In this document: piece by piece, positions 1-11,640 of the stretch | Numbering within the stretch: the first letter of the stretch is position 1 | Layout: every line of letters starts with the position of its first letter | Source of the DNA: Blasia pusilla | Taxonomy: Eukaryota > Marchantiophyta > Marchantiopsida > Blasiales | NCBI GenBank assembly: GCA_050084515.1 | Contig: CM114274.1 | Span: 2,232,001 to 2,296,000 of the forward strand | DNA: 64,000 nt | Direction: 5' to 3' | Notes under the pieces: generated by a model | Told to the model about the DNA's origin: nothing | Seen by the model: only the letters and a program-made list of their open reading frames with translations | Database searches by the model: none | Position numbers and translations under genes: made by a program

Positions 1-2340
1 TGGTCCACATCGGCCCTAATCAGGCCCAAACTTGTGAATGTTGCCTTCCCCAATATTGCGCTCTTGAATCTAGCAAGACACCTTGTAGACAAAAAAATCT
101 ACCTCTTGGACTCACCAATTGGAAGATCTCTCCCCGATTATCCAACAAAATGACACTTGGAGGAACCATGGCACGCTCTATCACGGGTCTAGCGGGCATC
201 TTCGCCATCCTAGCAGCCGCAACCTGACATGAATTTGAGGGGAACGGCCTGAGCAGCAGCTCCAAGGGTAGGTCTATCACTTCCTTTGCAATCACCTCTG
301 AACATGATGCAGGAACTCCATCTCCACGCTCACATAACGTAGCGGCCAACCGGAAAACCTCGGCGGGCGTACCTCCCAACGTCATAACATTGAAAGCAGA
401 AAAAAGCAGAGCATAGCCATCGTGACTACCCCCAACATCTTACTCGACACATGCTCCTCCCAAGCATCAGCAATAGGAGTCATCGCACTCGCTTCTCCCA
501 TCACCCTCCATTTTTGCACACCAACATCACTTCTCCGAGAACTCTGATTAGGACCCATCGATGGGGTCCTCATTTCCTCGGACAATGTGAAGAATTAAGG
601 AAGCCTGGTTTGTTTTGTGGCTTCTCCTCTCTATGGATCCAACTGTGTGGCGGCTCCACGTGTAACGACCGAGGCTACCTCCAACTGGACACTAGCGCAC
701 ATCCAGCCAGAATCCTCCATATCTCCGACTGCTCCATAAGACGTCTATGCCACGGATCCGGCATCGGATAACCTCAATGCCAAAGCGGCAATCTGCTGCT
801 GTAGGTGTTGTAATTGAGCAGCCATCCCAACCTCATGCCGGGCGTCTCCCTCAACGCGTCTAGGTGATGGGACTCTACCTCCACAGGCAACTTAACCACC
901 CCCTCAGGCAACCCTAGCTCCTTGTCCCCCAACAAGACCACATGGTGCACGACCTCTAGGCTCATCCGGACTGGCAACTTGCTCTCGTGCTCTCTATGGC
1001 CCTTGGTCCGGACGTAGCTCAGGTTGTAGACTGAAACACCTGGCGCGTGTGTGAGTGTACCTCTGACAAAAGTCATACTGATAAACTCTGGTGCAGCACC
1101 ATCTCCTCCTCCATGCTGAGGCACGCGTCCATGACCCTGACAAGTGCAATCGCGTTGGTGATGGGCTCCACCACATGCCCAAAAAATAAGCGTACGCAAT
1201 GCTATTGAGCCACATATGAAGTCGCAGGTCTCTATGGCACGGCCTTTCGGTATCCTCCCTAAGCTCGTGGTGCCACAGACCTATCTTAGAATCCACGTTG
1301 TTGCACTGGTGGCGCAAGAAATCGTGATTGCTCTTGCCTAGAACTCATGGTGGCTCCGCTCTCCTCTACCATCTTGCACTCAATGTTCTCGGCGGTCCTA
1401 AAAATATCTCTCAACGTAGGTGAGGTGTTCATAAGAAACATCCCTCCCGCATCCGTGTCCCCAGGGTTCAGTCCAACATCATGTACCATGACTGGATAGC
1501 CTAGGACTCTATCACCCCTTGAGTGATGTGAATCAACCGGTACAAGCGAGTGTAGGCCTCACGCAAACTCTCACCCGTGCGCCTCTGGAAGTGGTGGATG
1601 CTCCGTAACTTCTACGTCTGTACCCTCTGGTAGCTTGTCTACAACTTAGCAAAGAACTCAACCATGGGGTTGAACCTGGGACGAACCCAAGTGGACGGTG
1701 CAATTGCTCCAGTTCGAGTTTACCTCTCCTTAAATATCATTGGTGGAAGAGGAGTAAGCCTCTCCTAACTCCTCCTCCTCATCGGGAACAACTTCGTCCA
1801 TGACACATAATGTGGGTCATAGTAGAGTCACCATGCCTCAATCTCCTAGGCATATCGGTGGGAGAATTCATGGTAATCGTCCATGGGCGCCCCCTCTAAA
1901 TGCTAGAACATACATTCCGTTCCACAGGTTGAACTCTCTCGAGTTCCTAGCCCGCTCTAAGTCACACCAATTCCTTAACTCTGCAATAAAGTCATGCAAC
2001 TCTATCATGCCTATAATACCCAAAAACCTACGCGGTCCTCTACCCCGATGGTCCATCTCGTATGCTCAAATGGTAGGACCACTGAATGTGTGGAGTGATG
2101 CACTTACAAACTCTTCTACACTCTCCTCCTCGTCTGAGGCCGACATAGAAGGAGGTCGAGGCGGTCCGTCACGTGGAGACCCTCGAAACCTCGCGCCACT
2201 CTGTGTAAACCCTCTAGAGCTACCCTCAAGTCCACCACCTTGCCTCTCAAAGTTGTGAAAGGACGCCGTGATGTCCCTCGTGCCCCTCTCACACGATCAC
2301 TCTCAATCCCACGAGTAATCACTCAATCACTCAAACTAAA
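1..2340 (-). pseudogene. Decayed gag-protease of family M Ty3/gypsy element (copy A)
   Basis: Reading the minus strand downwards gives the N-terminal part of a gag (about 2340-1500), a zinc-knuckle region (about 1320-1000) and the start of an aspartic protease (385-20). The protease piece matches, residue for residue over long stretches, the better copy at 47332-47949. The protease active-site box, LLDSGA in the other copy, reads LLDSRA here, so the catalytic Gly is lost and the frame breaks soon after. In the zinc knuckles the first Cys is Tyr in one (QYDFCQRYTHTRARC) and Phe in the other (FWACGG). Many stops and frameshifts are present. The gag N-terminal part (around 2056-1868) is missing from the 42-50 kb copy, so this remnant shows a part of the family not seen elsewhere in the window. 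The element runs off the left edge. Confidence 0.75.
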
Positions 2341-3540
2341 CATGCGGCACTCAATCTACACTCTCTCTCACTAAGACGTGTGTTGTGCAACAACAAACGG
2401 CGTGGTGCGGCAATCAGCTTCTGTCCTATCATCGCATCGACAAGATATACCCTCAACTATGGATATCGCACATAGGTCTATGTACCCTAAACCCATACAT
2501 CAATGATGATCTCAACATCCACACAAAACCCAATATCCCAAATAACTACCCAATACTCGGGAATCCCTAACATGTGTAGGGCAAAAGACCAAAATGGGTA
2601 ACCTGAATAAATGTATGTGTTGCTCCTCAGCAACTGCAAATCTTAACCCTAACTCAATCGTGAAGACAAACTCCTCCAACCAGAAAGTTGTACTCCTCTG
2701 GTATTGACGATGCTCAAATCTCCTCAATGTGCGGTGCGGGTCTAGCGGTACTGTGCCGCACTGGCCGCACGGAATGGCACATCACTCGAGAATGGGGTGC
2801 GGCACTTGGCGGCATACCCTCCTCAGTCAGAAAAACAAAATCTGCTCCCTAATGATGAAGCTTCGTTATCAAGACAGTGCGGTGCAGCCACAAGCGGTAC
2901 AACGCGGCAATCGGCGGCGCGTTGCGGTTACGGGCGTTATGGCACGGTACTCGATCTTCATCGAGTGGCTATCAATCACAACATAGCAAGCCAGAAGGAG
3001 AAATGCAACCCGATCAATCCAAAGAGGTCACCGTCCAATCAACGACGGTGAAGGATGCCGTCGACGGAAGCCAAAAGATGAAGCAAGGACGGTTTGAATG
3101 GACGGTAAAAGTCGATAGTAATTATGATATTTTTTGGGTAAAAATGGTTCTATTTTGACCCTATTCAAAAATTCAAAGTTTTTTGTTTTTTCCCATTCCA
3201 CTAACTCCTTAAACTAAGGGTCAACTCAGTAAAATTACTCACATTTGGCTCATATTCCACTAAGCCCCATAAATATTGGATCAAAACCCACAAAATAAAA
3301 TTTCCACTAACTTTAACCTCAAGATCCTAAGTTTCACTTTTCCTTTCCCCAATAAAAAAATATTTTAAAAAAATTTCTACCTCAACTAAGAAGTTACCAA
3401 GAATTTCTAAATTTGCTCCTTCCTTACGCGATGGCTATGGCAGCTCCAACAAATGATCATAACTTCTTACTCACATGTTAAAATTGTGCACCATTTCTTC
3501 CACAACGTGCACAACTTTCCGATCTTCAGAAGAATCAATT
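2341..3540. other. No gene recognised
   Basis: This stretch lies between the gag remnant and the leader/LTR of copy A. It is AT-rich from about 3120 onward, with stops in all frames and no domain I recognise. It is probably untranslated leader or decayed flank of copy A. Confidence 0.4.
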
Positions 3541-4340
3541 TCTTCATTTGACCTTCCAGTAAAAATTGACAGGGAGTGTCGTGCAACCCTTCAATCTGGA
3601 CTCCAAAGAAAAATTCAGTAGCGCTTCCGCGGTGATTTCTCCCAACAAAAATTGCAAACTTATAAACACAAGAACCATCAAGCTACAAGGTACTCCCAAG
3701 AGCACTAGCATGGGGCAACCTGACCCCATACTCAATTTCTAACCAAATTTTTGCAGCGCTTCCGCGTGCCTCTCTCCCACACGAAAAATCAAACAATAAA
3801 ACAGCAAACGAAGCGGCTCTTGCTCCTGTGAGCACTCCCATGAGCCGCTGAACGGGAAACACGATCCCCAACCTGCACTAACAATGAGTGACCAACAAGC
3901 TCCTCCATTTAAGCTCTCTCAATCTCTCGTTCTCTCTTTGTAAATCAATGAAATCTCACATCAACATCTCACACTAAACTCTCCATGGTGTGCACTATCT
4001 CTCATGTTAAACTAAACACACTATCCTAATGAGAGGCTTGGGTTACACACATGAGGCAAGGAGGACCATAGCTCGGCCGCCTCATGCCAAGAGGTTCAAC
4101 AAATCGAGAATGAGCTCTCAAACTCTCTCTCTTGGAGGTATACCCCCTTCCCTCTCCCAAACTCTCTCCTCCGTAACCTATGCTCGCACGTCACCACCTT
4201 CGCTCTTGACCTGCTGTAGCGGGTCAAGGGACATTTCCTAAAGTGGAAAGGTAACTATAAAAAAATGGTAGCTTATTCAAAATAGTAAGTTTTCTCAATA
4301 TGGCTCCAAATGAGCCGAAACAAAGGGAAAACTTGCTCTC
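3541..4340 (-). repeat. Family M 5' leader and truncated LTR (copy A)
   Basis: This region is homologous to 49200-50000 and, inverted, to 9240-10080. The leader part (3541-3870) has two boxes of the type CAGCGCTTCCGCG about 170 bp apart. The LTR part (about 3950-4340) has the signature segments around CTAATGAGAGGCTTGGGTTA and CTCATGCCAAGAGGTTCA. The LTR match stops near 4340, so the outer end of the LTR is missing or too diverged to follow. Confidence 0.7.
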
Positions 4341-4770
4341 GCTAAGGCAAGGAAGATAATAGTTTTGTTATTTTACGAAATTAGGTTCAACAAAGAAAAT
4401 TGTGAACCCCTTCTCTCTCTTTGATGATTTATGGTCATAGGTTATCTCCCTAATCCTAATTCTAACTCGCGATATTATATTAGTAGTCATTTCTCCTAAA
4501 ATGGATAATCAACTATTTCCAAAATATAGATTTTTTTTGAAAGGTAAGTTCCTCAATATAACTCCAAATTAAACTTAAATAGGGGGTAACATGTATACTT
4601 ATGGTACCTTAGTCCTCAACGCTTCATCCTCTATCTCATGGGATTATCCTCAAGTATGTTGCATGAAAATTTGTTATTATTTCATTGCAACGAACATAAT
4701 AATTGTCGTGTGACACGTCACTACAAAACACACATAGTTATTTCCATTAAATCTACATGCATATAATCAT
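4341..4770. other. No gene recognised; end of a degraded family M LTR tail
   Basis: AT-rich sequence without a coding pattern. The last 90 bases (about 4690-4776) resemble the 125-bp LTR-tail module seen at 6037-6163 and 42285-42407, and end in a run of six C, the polypurine tract of a minus-strand element. Confidence 0.35.
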
Positions 4771-4776
4771 ATACCA

Positions 4777-5410
4777 AAAGATTTCTAATTGCCCCCCATC
4801 CACTAGTTGATGACTATATATTTTTCAACTCCAAATAGAAATCTCTCATTATCAATCATGACAAACGTCGTTGTGATACTAAGAGGAAAAATGTTAAGTG
4901 CTCATTTGGTCCCATCGTTCATCTCCTTCTTGTCATAAATATCACTAATGTAAGTCTAGATGTGTGACTACCTAGTATCTATCCTATATATGTTTAGGAC
5001 ACATCCATCTATCGTCCCCAAAGAACCCTATGTAGGGGTGGTGTCAAACGTGTCATATGCCATGCTCTTAAACCTCCATCATAAACTAGTATGGTGGTGA
5101 TGGTTGCACCTCGGGTAGATCCATTCAACATAGAATGCAAGCCTACAAGTACTATTCTCAAGCTCGCGTCACCTATTGATGTTAAGAAGTTGATAGGTCG
5201 TATAGTTACACACATGATGCTTCCAAATCTATCACCACATCCCTCTAATAAGATGACACTGGATTGCAATGCCTTACATACTCTCAAGATAGTATGGTTT
5301 CCTATAACATCCAATATTTTAGGTGTTATTTGTTGTAAGATGAAACCTCAAGAGCTTCGATTAGTAACCTCTTTTCCAAATAGTTGTATACCTTAATATA
5401 TCTTGATACT
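4777..5410 (-). pseudogene. Degraded integrase C-terminus with PHD-finger remnant (family M)
   Basis: Alignable by eye to 42410-43040: the same untranslated tail, then a reading frame (5314-5009) with ILRV...LQSSVILLEG and AWHMTRLTPP, which match the integrase C-terminal segment and PHD finger of the copy at 42593-43108. Most PHD cysteines are gone: the CDGC pair reads YDGG and the HMAC pair reads HMTR. The alignment breaks at about 5410, in the middle of the integrase, exactly where another family M LTR begins. This piece was therefore split by a nested insertion. Confidence 0.65.
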
Positions 5411-6034
5411 TGTAGTGCGCATACACATCGCTACATGACATACATCGTTGTTATGGACTACACACAAAAGCATATAAGATACCACATTAACTTATGGTGT
5501 CCAAACTATCGAGACGACCGAGTACCAAAATATCTCCAATAAATCACGATCTCTCAACAAGTGCTCATAAATCCATCTCTTTCTCTCTCATGTTAAACCA
5601 AATCTACTCTCCTAATGAGAGGATTGGGTTACTCATAAGAAAAGGAGGACCACAACTGTGTCGCCTCATGCCAAGAGGTTCAACAAACAGAGAGTGAGCT
5701 CCAATACTCCCTCTCTTTGGGTATACCCCCTTCCCTTTCCCAATCTCTCTCGACGGTAACATATGCTCGCAAGTCACCTCCTTGGCTCTTGACTTGCTAT
5801 AGGGGGTTAAGGGCCATTTTCCAAAGTGGAAATTCAACTCTATTCATAATGGTAACTTACCCAAAATCGTAAGTTTCTCTCTATATCTCCAAATGAGCCA
5901 AAAAAAAGTGGAAACCAACTCTCTCAGGTTACCCGTGGCCTCAACACGTCATATTCAATCTCTTGAGGATGTCCTCCAACATCCTCACATGCGCTCTTCT
6001 ATAAACTCGTCAATCTATCCTAAAAGACGTGATA
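5411..6034 (-). repeat. Family M LTR nested in an older family M integrase
   Basis: About 624 bp beginning TGTAGTGCGC and ending GACGTGATA on the plus strand (TGTCGTGCGC and CGTGACA in better copies). It contains the diagnostic LTR core (CTAATGAGAGGATTGGGTTA, CTCATGCCAAGAGGTTCA). Its left end cuts the integrase remnant at 5410. It matches the isolated LTR at 37686-38331. Confidence 0.65.
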
Positions 6035-6036
6035 GT

Positions 6037-6176
6037 TGTCGTGTGTATCCATATCGCTACATAACATACATCATTGCTACTGAATACACAAAAAAACACA
6101 CAAGATACCATACTAACTCATGGCATCCAAACTATTGAGACTATCGAGTACCAAAATATCTCCAATCGTCCCCCTA
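6037..6176 (-). repeat. Extra LTR-tail module next to a polypurine tract
   Basis: About 125 bp (6037-6163, starting TGTCGTGTGTATCC and ending ATCTCCAAT) that repeats the first 125 bp of the LTR at 5411, followed by CGTCCCCCTAG. On the minus strand this is a purine run expected at the 3' end of a retroelement. The same order (LTR core, tail module, C-run) occurs at 42060-42420. Confidence 0.55.
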
Positions 6177-9118
6177 GTTTGTGGTTAGATCCCACTAACT
6201 CTAGATAACCATATATCCTACCTATTGTAACATACATCTCTAAGAAGTTAAGAGCAAAAAGATCGGGTGCTCATGTGGCCCCATCGTTAGTTGCCTTCTT
6301 GTCATCCATGTTACAAACGCAAGTTTGAATCTACCATTATCTAGTCTCTACTCTATGTACATGTGGGGCACATCCATCGTCCTCAAAGAACCCTATGAGA
6401 GGTAGCGTCATACATGCCATGTGCCACCCTCTAAAACATCCATCACAAACTAGCATCATGGTTGCACCACAGGCAAAACCACACAATATGCAACGTAAGC
6501 GTGCAAAAACCACTATTAAGCTCGGATAAACTATACCATCAATGTCAGGAAGGGAACATAACACAAAGTTACGTATATGGTCCTTCAAAAGCATACCATG
6601 GCATCCCTCCAATAAGAGAACACTGGATGGCAAGACATCACTTACTCTCAAGATGGTGCACCCTACGATCATATATAGCGTCGTAGGTCCCGTCCGTTGC
6701 AAGTAGACATAGTTTTCCTAATGAAACCTCTAGATCGTTAGTTGATAACCACCTCCTCAAATAATCGCATACCTTAAAGTATCTCAATATTGCGTAATTG
6801 CTAAGTTTTCAAACGCCATGAACATAACTCTCCAAAAAAACTCAGCCCTCGGAGAACTTACTCGCATCCATACATGAGGGTCGTCAAGGTTCAGCAGCTT
6901 ACCACTAACGTGATGAATGATTGCAGGTAAATGAGGCTCTCGGCCATAAGGCAATAGCCAACAAGTACAGTAAGAAACACACTAAGGATGAATGTCTGTT
7001 GAATCTGTATCCCATCACCAACCATGGCAACTGTAAGTCTGAATCTCCTAGGTGATCTCTCTACAAGCCATACTTGCATAAATCTCCCTTCATTGTTTGC
7101 ATAACCCTCTGTACTAGTCCATCCGCCTCAAGATAATCTCACATTTATTGATCAATCAATGTGTGATCACACAAGGCCTAAAACTCTCCGTGAAACTCCA
7201 TACCCTAGTCTGTCAATACCTTAGCTGGTGCGCCATAATGACTCAACACTCGATCTAGAAAGGTATACGCTACTTCCTCACTCGCTTTGTCAAGCATTGC
7301 AACTAACTCTATCCATTCTTAGAAATGTTCTACCATCATCAACACATAATGATTATGGCACTTTGTCAAATCTAAAGTTCGTGCAAAATCCAAACTCCAT
7401 CTATAAGCTAAACCCATGATTAACAATGAATGAAACTGTGGAGTTGGAGTTTTGAATGATGTCTGGACCCGATTATACACCATGTATGTAGCAACAAACT
7501 ATTGTACATCAATATGCATGCCCTACCATCAATACTGTATCTGGAGCAAGCTGCACGTCCACTTTACTCTAAGTGATCCAACTCCTCATAAACATACTCC
7601 ACCAAACATGCTCTCTACAAAGGATTAGGCATTATGCGTACTCTACCATCCTTCCACATGGAGAACACATATGTCCCCTCCTACGAGAACCTTCTGGCTT
7701 GTTGTATGATCCAATCATGCTCTCTAGCACTCACTATGCTCACAACGCTGTGATTACGCAATACTCTAAAACTACTTCATCATCATGAATATCTCAACCA
7801 CCCGTTGCCTTCCTCCTCACCGGCCTCTAGATCTAAGGGCTCTTCGTGAGAAGGTTCAAACCTTCTCATGAAGTCTCAACACTTTGACACTTGGACTCTC
7901 CATAGCCAACAAGCCTAGATAGGCTGACATGTGCCATCCAAGCATCCACTCCTCATCACTCTCTCCATGCCAACGGACACTAGTCGTATCTCGCTAACTC
8001 GGTCATGGGTTACGGTTCAACCCATCTCCATCTTGGTTGAGCATACCATGTCAATGTAACACTTGGAAATCATACTCCTATAATAATAGAGCTCACCTCG
8101 CAAGCTTCTGTGTAGGCTTTTTGGACTCCATTAACTACTTAAGTGGTTGATGATCAATAATGATAGTAGAGGGGTGGCCGAATAAATTAACCCTAAAATG
8201 TACAACAACCCATACTACACCAAGCACTCACCCTCATACAAATTATAGCGTTGTTCGAGCAACTAGGGTAAGCGAGCATGAACTCTCTAACCTCATCATC
8301 ATATTGGATGGGCACTTCTCTAAATCCCCAACATACTCCAATCTATATGCAATCGGAAAGAACACTCCGTGATAGGTCTCCTCATTATGGGCACGGATGT
8401 CAACATGTCCTTGAGTAGATAAAATGCTCTCTCTTGCTTATCCCCCTAGTGCCACTCGTGATCCACCTAGGTCAACAAGGTTAGTGGCTTCACAATCAAA
8501 CTAAAACCCTTGATGTATCGTCGATAAAAGTTTGCCAATCCCATGAATGCACGAACTTGACTTACATCTGTAGGGTGTGGAATGCATAAGATAGCCTCTA
8601 CCTTTGTCTACTGAATACCAAGGCCACTTGGGTATATCGTGTGACCTAAGTACTCAATCTGGTTATAGAAGAACTTGAACTTGCGTGGATGTAGCTTCAA
8701 AATGTAACTGCAATCATCAAAACACCTCCTCTAGATGTTGCTCATGCTCCTCAACCATGGTGCTGAAGATTACGATATCATCAATGTAATATCTCGCAAA
8801 ATCTAGATTTTCCATGATCCTATCCATGACACTTTGAAACTATTTAGAGGCATTCTTTAACCTTAATAGTAAGAATCGCCATTGATACAAACAATCCTTT
8901 CCGTAAGGATTGATGCCCCAAAATGTCGTCTTTGACTTCGGCATGTTATCCAATATGATAGGCAATTGATGGTATTTGGCTTGGAGATCCAATGAATTTA
9001 AGATCTCTTGAGGATGGCATACCTATCGGAGTTTTTCTACCAACTAGACGGATAGGCATAATTGATGTCTATCCGTCTAGTTGCCATGCATATCCTTCTT
9101 GGCGGGCATGATAGTGGT
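6177..9118 (-). pseudogene. Decayed pol of family M: RT, RNase H, integrase, PHD finger
   Basis: In element order (descending) there is a reverse transcriptase tail with an intact catalytic box YIDD (around 8790), RNase H (about 8400-8050, with DHQPLK), a linker, integrase (about 7800-6700) and a C-terminal PHD finger (frame 6702-6337). The PHD segment keeps CILCG, LVCDGC and GWHMAC, but the last CPRC pair is altered to CAPH. Frameshifts and stops are frequent, so it is dead. Compared with the copy at 42.6-45 kb, this one retains the RT palm that the other has lost. The RT N-terminal half is cut at 9119 by another LTR of the same family in the opposite orientation. Confidence 0.75.
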
Positions 9119-9558
9119 TGTCATGTCTTTCAGGATAGATCAAAGAGATCTAGTAGAGAGCCTTTGTGAGTAGGAGAGGACAGCCTCAAGAGGTCGAGGA
9201 TGACCTACTGAGGCCATGGATAACCTGAGAGAATAGGTTTCCTTTTTGCTTCCACTCATTTGGAGCCATATAGAGAAGCTTAGTATTTTGGGTAAATTTC
9301 CATATAGAGTATGGTTGACTTTGCACTTTGGAAGTGGCCCTTGACCCGCTACAGCAGGTCAAGATTCAAGGAGGTGACTTGTGAGCATAGGTTATTGTGG
9401 AGAGAGCTTGGGAGAGGGAAGGGGGTAAACTTCCAAGAGAGAGTTTGAGAGCTCATTTTCTCTTTGTTGAACCTCTTGACATGAGGCGATGGAGCTATGG
9501 TCCTCCTTGTCTTGTGTGTAATCCAAGCCTCTCATTAAGAGAGTGGGTTTGGTATGAC

Positions 9559-9636
<78 letters not shown>

Positions 9637-9700
9637 TGCACATTTGTGAGACCTTGTGATGGAGAGATTCACGTAATTTTCAAAGAAATAATGATGATTT
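9119..9700 (+). repeat. Family M 5' LTR, plus orientation
   Basis: Starts TGTCATGTCTTTCAGGATAG at the exact point where the older RT sequence (GGCGGGCATGATAGTGGT) is interrupted, which fixes the outer end of the family LTR. The core is the reverse complement of 49620-50111. It contains an expanded (GA)n tract. The inner end towards the leader is not sharp. Confidence 0.7.
9561..9635. repeat. (GA)n microsatellite
   Basis: About 37 uninterrupted GA dinucleotides inside the LTR, where other copies have a short interrupted CT/GA-rich stretch. Reading frames across it are artefacts. Confidence 0.98.
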
Positions 9701-10200
9701 AAGAGCTACAATGGAAGAGCTTGCTAGTGATCATTGTGTGTTGTAGGTTGGGGACCATGTTCCCCACTTTATGGCTCATGGGAGTGCTCAGAGGGGCAAG
9801 AGCATGCATTTTTCTGTTTTCCATTGTCAATTTTTTGTGTGGGAGAGTGGCAGCCGGAAGCGATGCCCAATTTTCATTAAAAATTGAGTATGGGGGCAGG
9901 TTACTCCATGCTGGTGTTCTCAAGGGCACTATGTAGCTTTCGGTTGTTGTTTTTATAGGATTGAGGTTTGCTTTGAGAGAAATCAGCGCAGAAGCGCTGC
10001 CAAAATTTTTGTTGGAGAGTAGATTGAAGGGCTGTATGATAGTCCTCATCAGTTGTTTTTGGAAGATCCCATGAAAAAAAAGTTTATGTTGTCCAAGATT
10101 GGGAAGCTATACACGCTGTGGAAGAAACAATGCACAATTCGGAGTTATGGCCAATTTTGCAAACTGCCATAGCTAGACAATTTTTAGGGTAAAAAATCGA
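9701..10200 (+). repeat. Family M leader, plus orientation
   Basis: Reverse complement of the leader at 49200-49600: GGTTGGGGACC, then two copies of a segment containing a GCG-AAGCGCTGCC-type box (the clear one near 9985-10003). No primer-binding site of the usual initiator-Met type is visible. The match ends before the chromovirus RT at 10293. Confidence 0.6.
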
Positions 10201-10292
10201 TAAGTCCTAAACCAGCAGCCGCCAGTTGCCTCCGCCACTGTTGAGGGCCGTGTCAAGCTGCCACTGTTCAGGGCCACGTCGGGCCGTCGCCA

Positions 10293-11168
10293 TTAGACTT
10301 GGCTGAGTTGGTATGAGTTGCTGCCACTTGTGCACTCGGTCCAATCCGTGAGAGGTTTCACTATGCCCGAAAAGTTCTTCACGTATGTTCGGTAAAACTG
10401 GATAGCTCCGATGAACCTTCTCATCCCCTTCACCGTGGAAGGCGGTTCCCATTCGGCAATCGCGCTCACCTTTTCCATGTCTGGACTCACTCCATCCGCA
10501 CTAACCACATGCCCCAAGAACTTGATCTTCATCAAACCGAACTCACTCTTATCCGCATTCGCATACAGCTTGTTCGCCCTAAGTTTCTCAAACACCGTCT
10601 TCAAATGTCGAGTGTGCTCCTCTAGTGTTTTCAAATAGATGAGTATGTCATCTATATAGATGATCACAAACTCATCTGTCTCCTTGTGAAAGATGGAGTT
10701 CATCAAAGTGGTGAACGTCGGAGGCGCATTACAAAGACCGAAAGGCATTACTACAAACTCGAACGAACCGTATCTCGTCCTACAGGCAGTCTTCTCTACA
10801 TCCGCTTCGGCAATCCGAATCTGATTATATCCTGATTTCAGGTCAATCCGGCTGAAATACTTGGCACCCGACAATCGATCAAAGAGGTCATCCATCCTCG
10901 GTAGAGGATAGTTATTCCTTATCGTCACTTTATTCAGCGCCCGATAATCAACACAGATTCTCAACTTCCCATCCTTCTTCTTGACAAAGAGGACGGGCGC
11001 CCCATAAGGTGACTTGCTTGTTCGGATGTAACCCCTCTCTAGGAGTTCACCCAACTGTTTCTTCAACTCAGCAAGTTCCTCTTGATTCAACCTATATGGT
11101 GCCTTTGAAGGTGGTTGAGATCCTGGTATCACCTCAATCTTATGATCAACCGCCCTATGTGGTGGCAC
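10293..11168 (-). pseudogene. Chromovirus reverse transcriptase fragment, inverted
   Basis: A 291-residue open frame covering nearly a whole Ty3/gypsy reverse transcriptase: the entry motif [33 protein letters not shown], the [14 protein letters not shown] palm, [12 protein letters not shown], and the catalytic box IIYIDDIL followed by FLGHVVS. It ends with PLTDWT at the RT/RNase H junction and then runs into unrelated residues. No stop interrupts it, so it is young or recently active. The RNase H, integrase and chromodomain that should follow lie on the opposite strand from about 11650, so the RT segment is inverted relative to them or comes from a second insertion. Upstream the homology stops near 11175; gag and protease are absent. 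Confidence 0.9.
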
Positions 11169-11174
11169 TTGAAT

Positions 11175-11640
11175 ACCACAAGATGACCTTGTGATTCATG
11201 GGTCCCAATTTTCTTTCCGCTTTTCTATGTCTTGAGGTTGTAGTCGCTCGACAACGATCTTGTATCCTGTCGTGACGCCCGTTGCCGCAACATGTCGCGG
11301 ATTGCCAAGCCGTGTCACTCATGGCCGCACTACATCCTCTCGATCGCGGAGTCGTACCATCAATGGGGAGGAGAGTACATGTTGCTAATAGAGAAGGGTA
11401 TACTGGTAAGTGCCGCAAACCATCACTGAGTGCCATATCGTTTGTAGTTGTTCCGTACCACCGGTGCCGCATCGTACTGTTGGACCAACACAGTTCATCG
11501 AGGAGATTTGATTTGGCTGGATGCACGCGATTGCACAAATGGAGGAAGTGGTTGTTGCTATGTGTAGAGTAGCTCCAAAGTTGGATCCGCAGAGAGGGAA
11601 GGCCAGGAAATAGACCCGTCTTCCTCAGTATTTCACGTTG
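11175..11640. other. No gene recognised
   Basis: Sequence between the inverted RT and the plus-strand RNase H. It has open stretches on both strands but no motif I recognise. It may be filler from the rearrangement. Confidence 0.35.
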
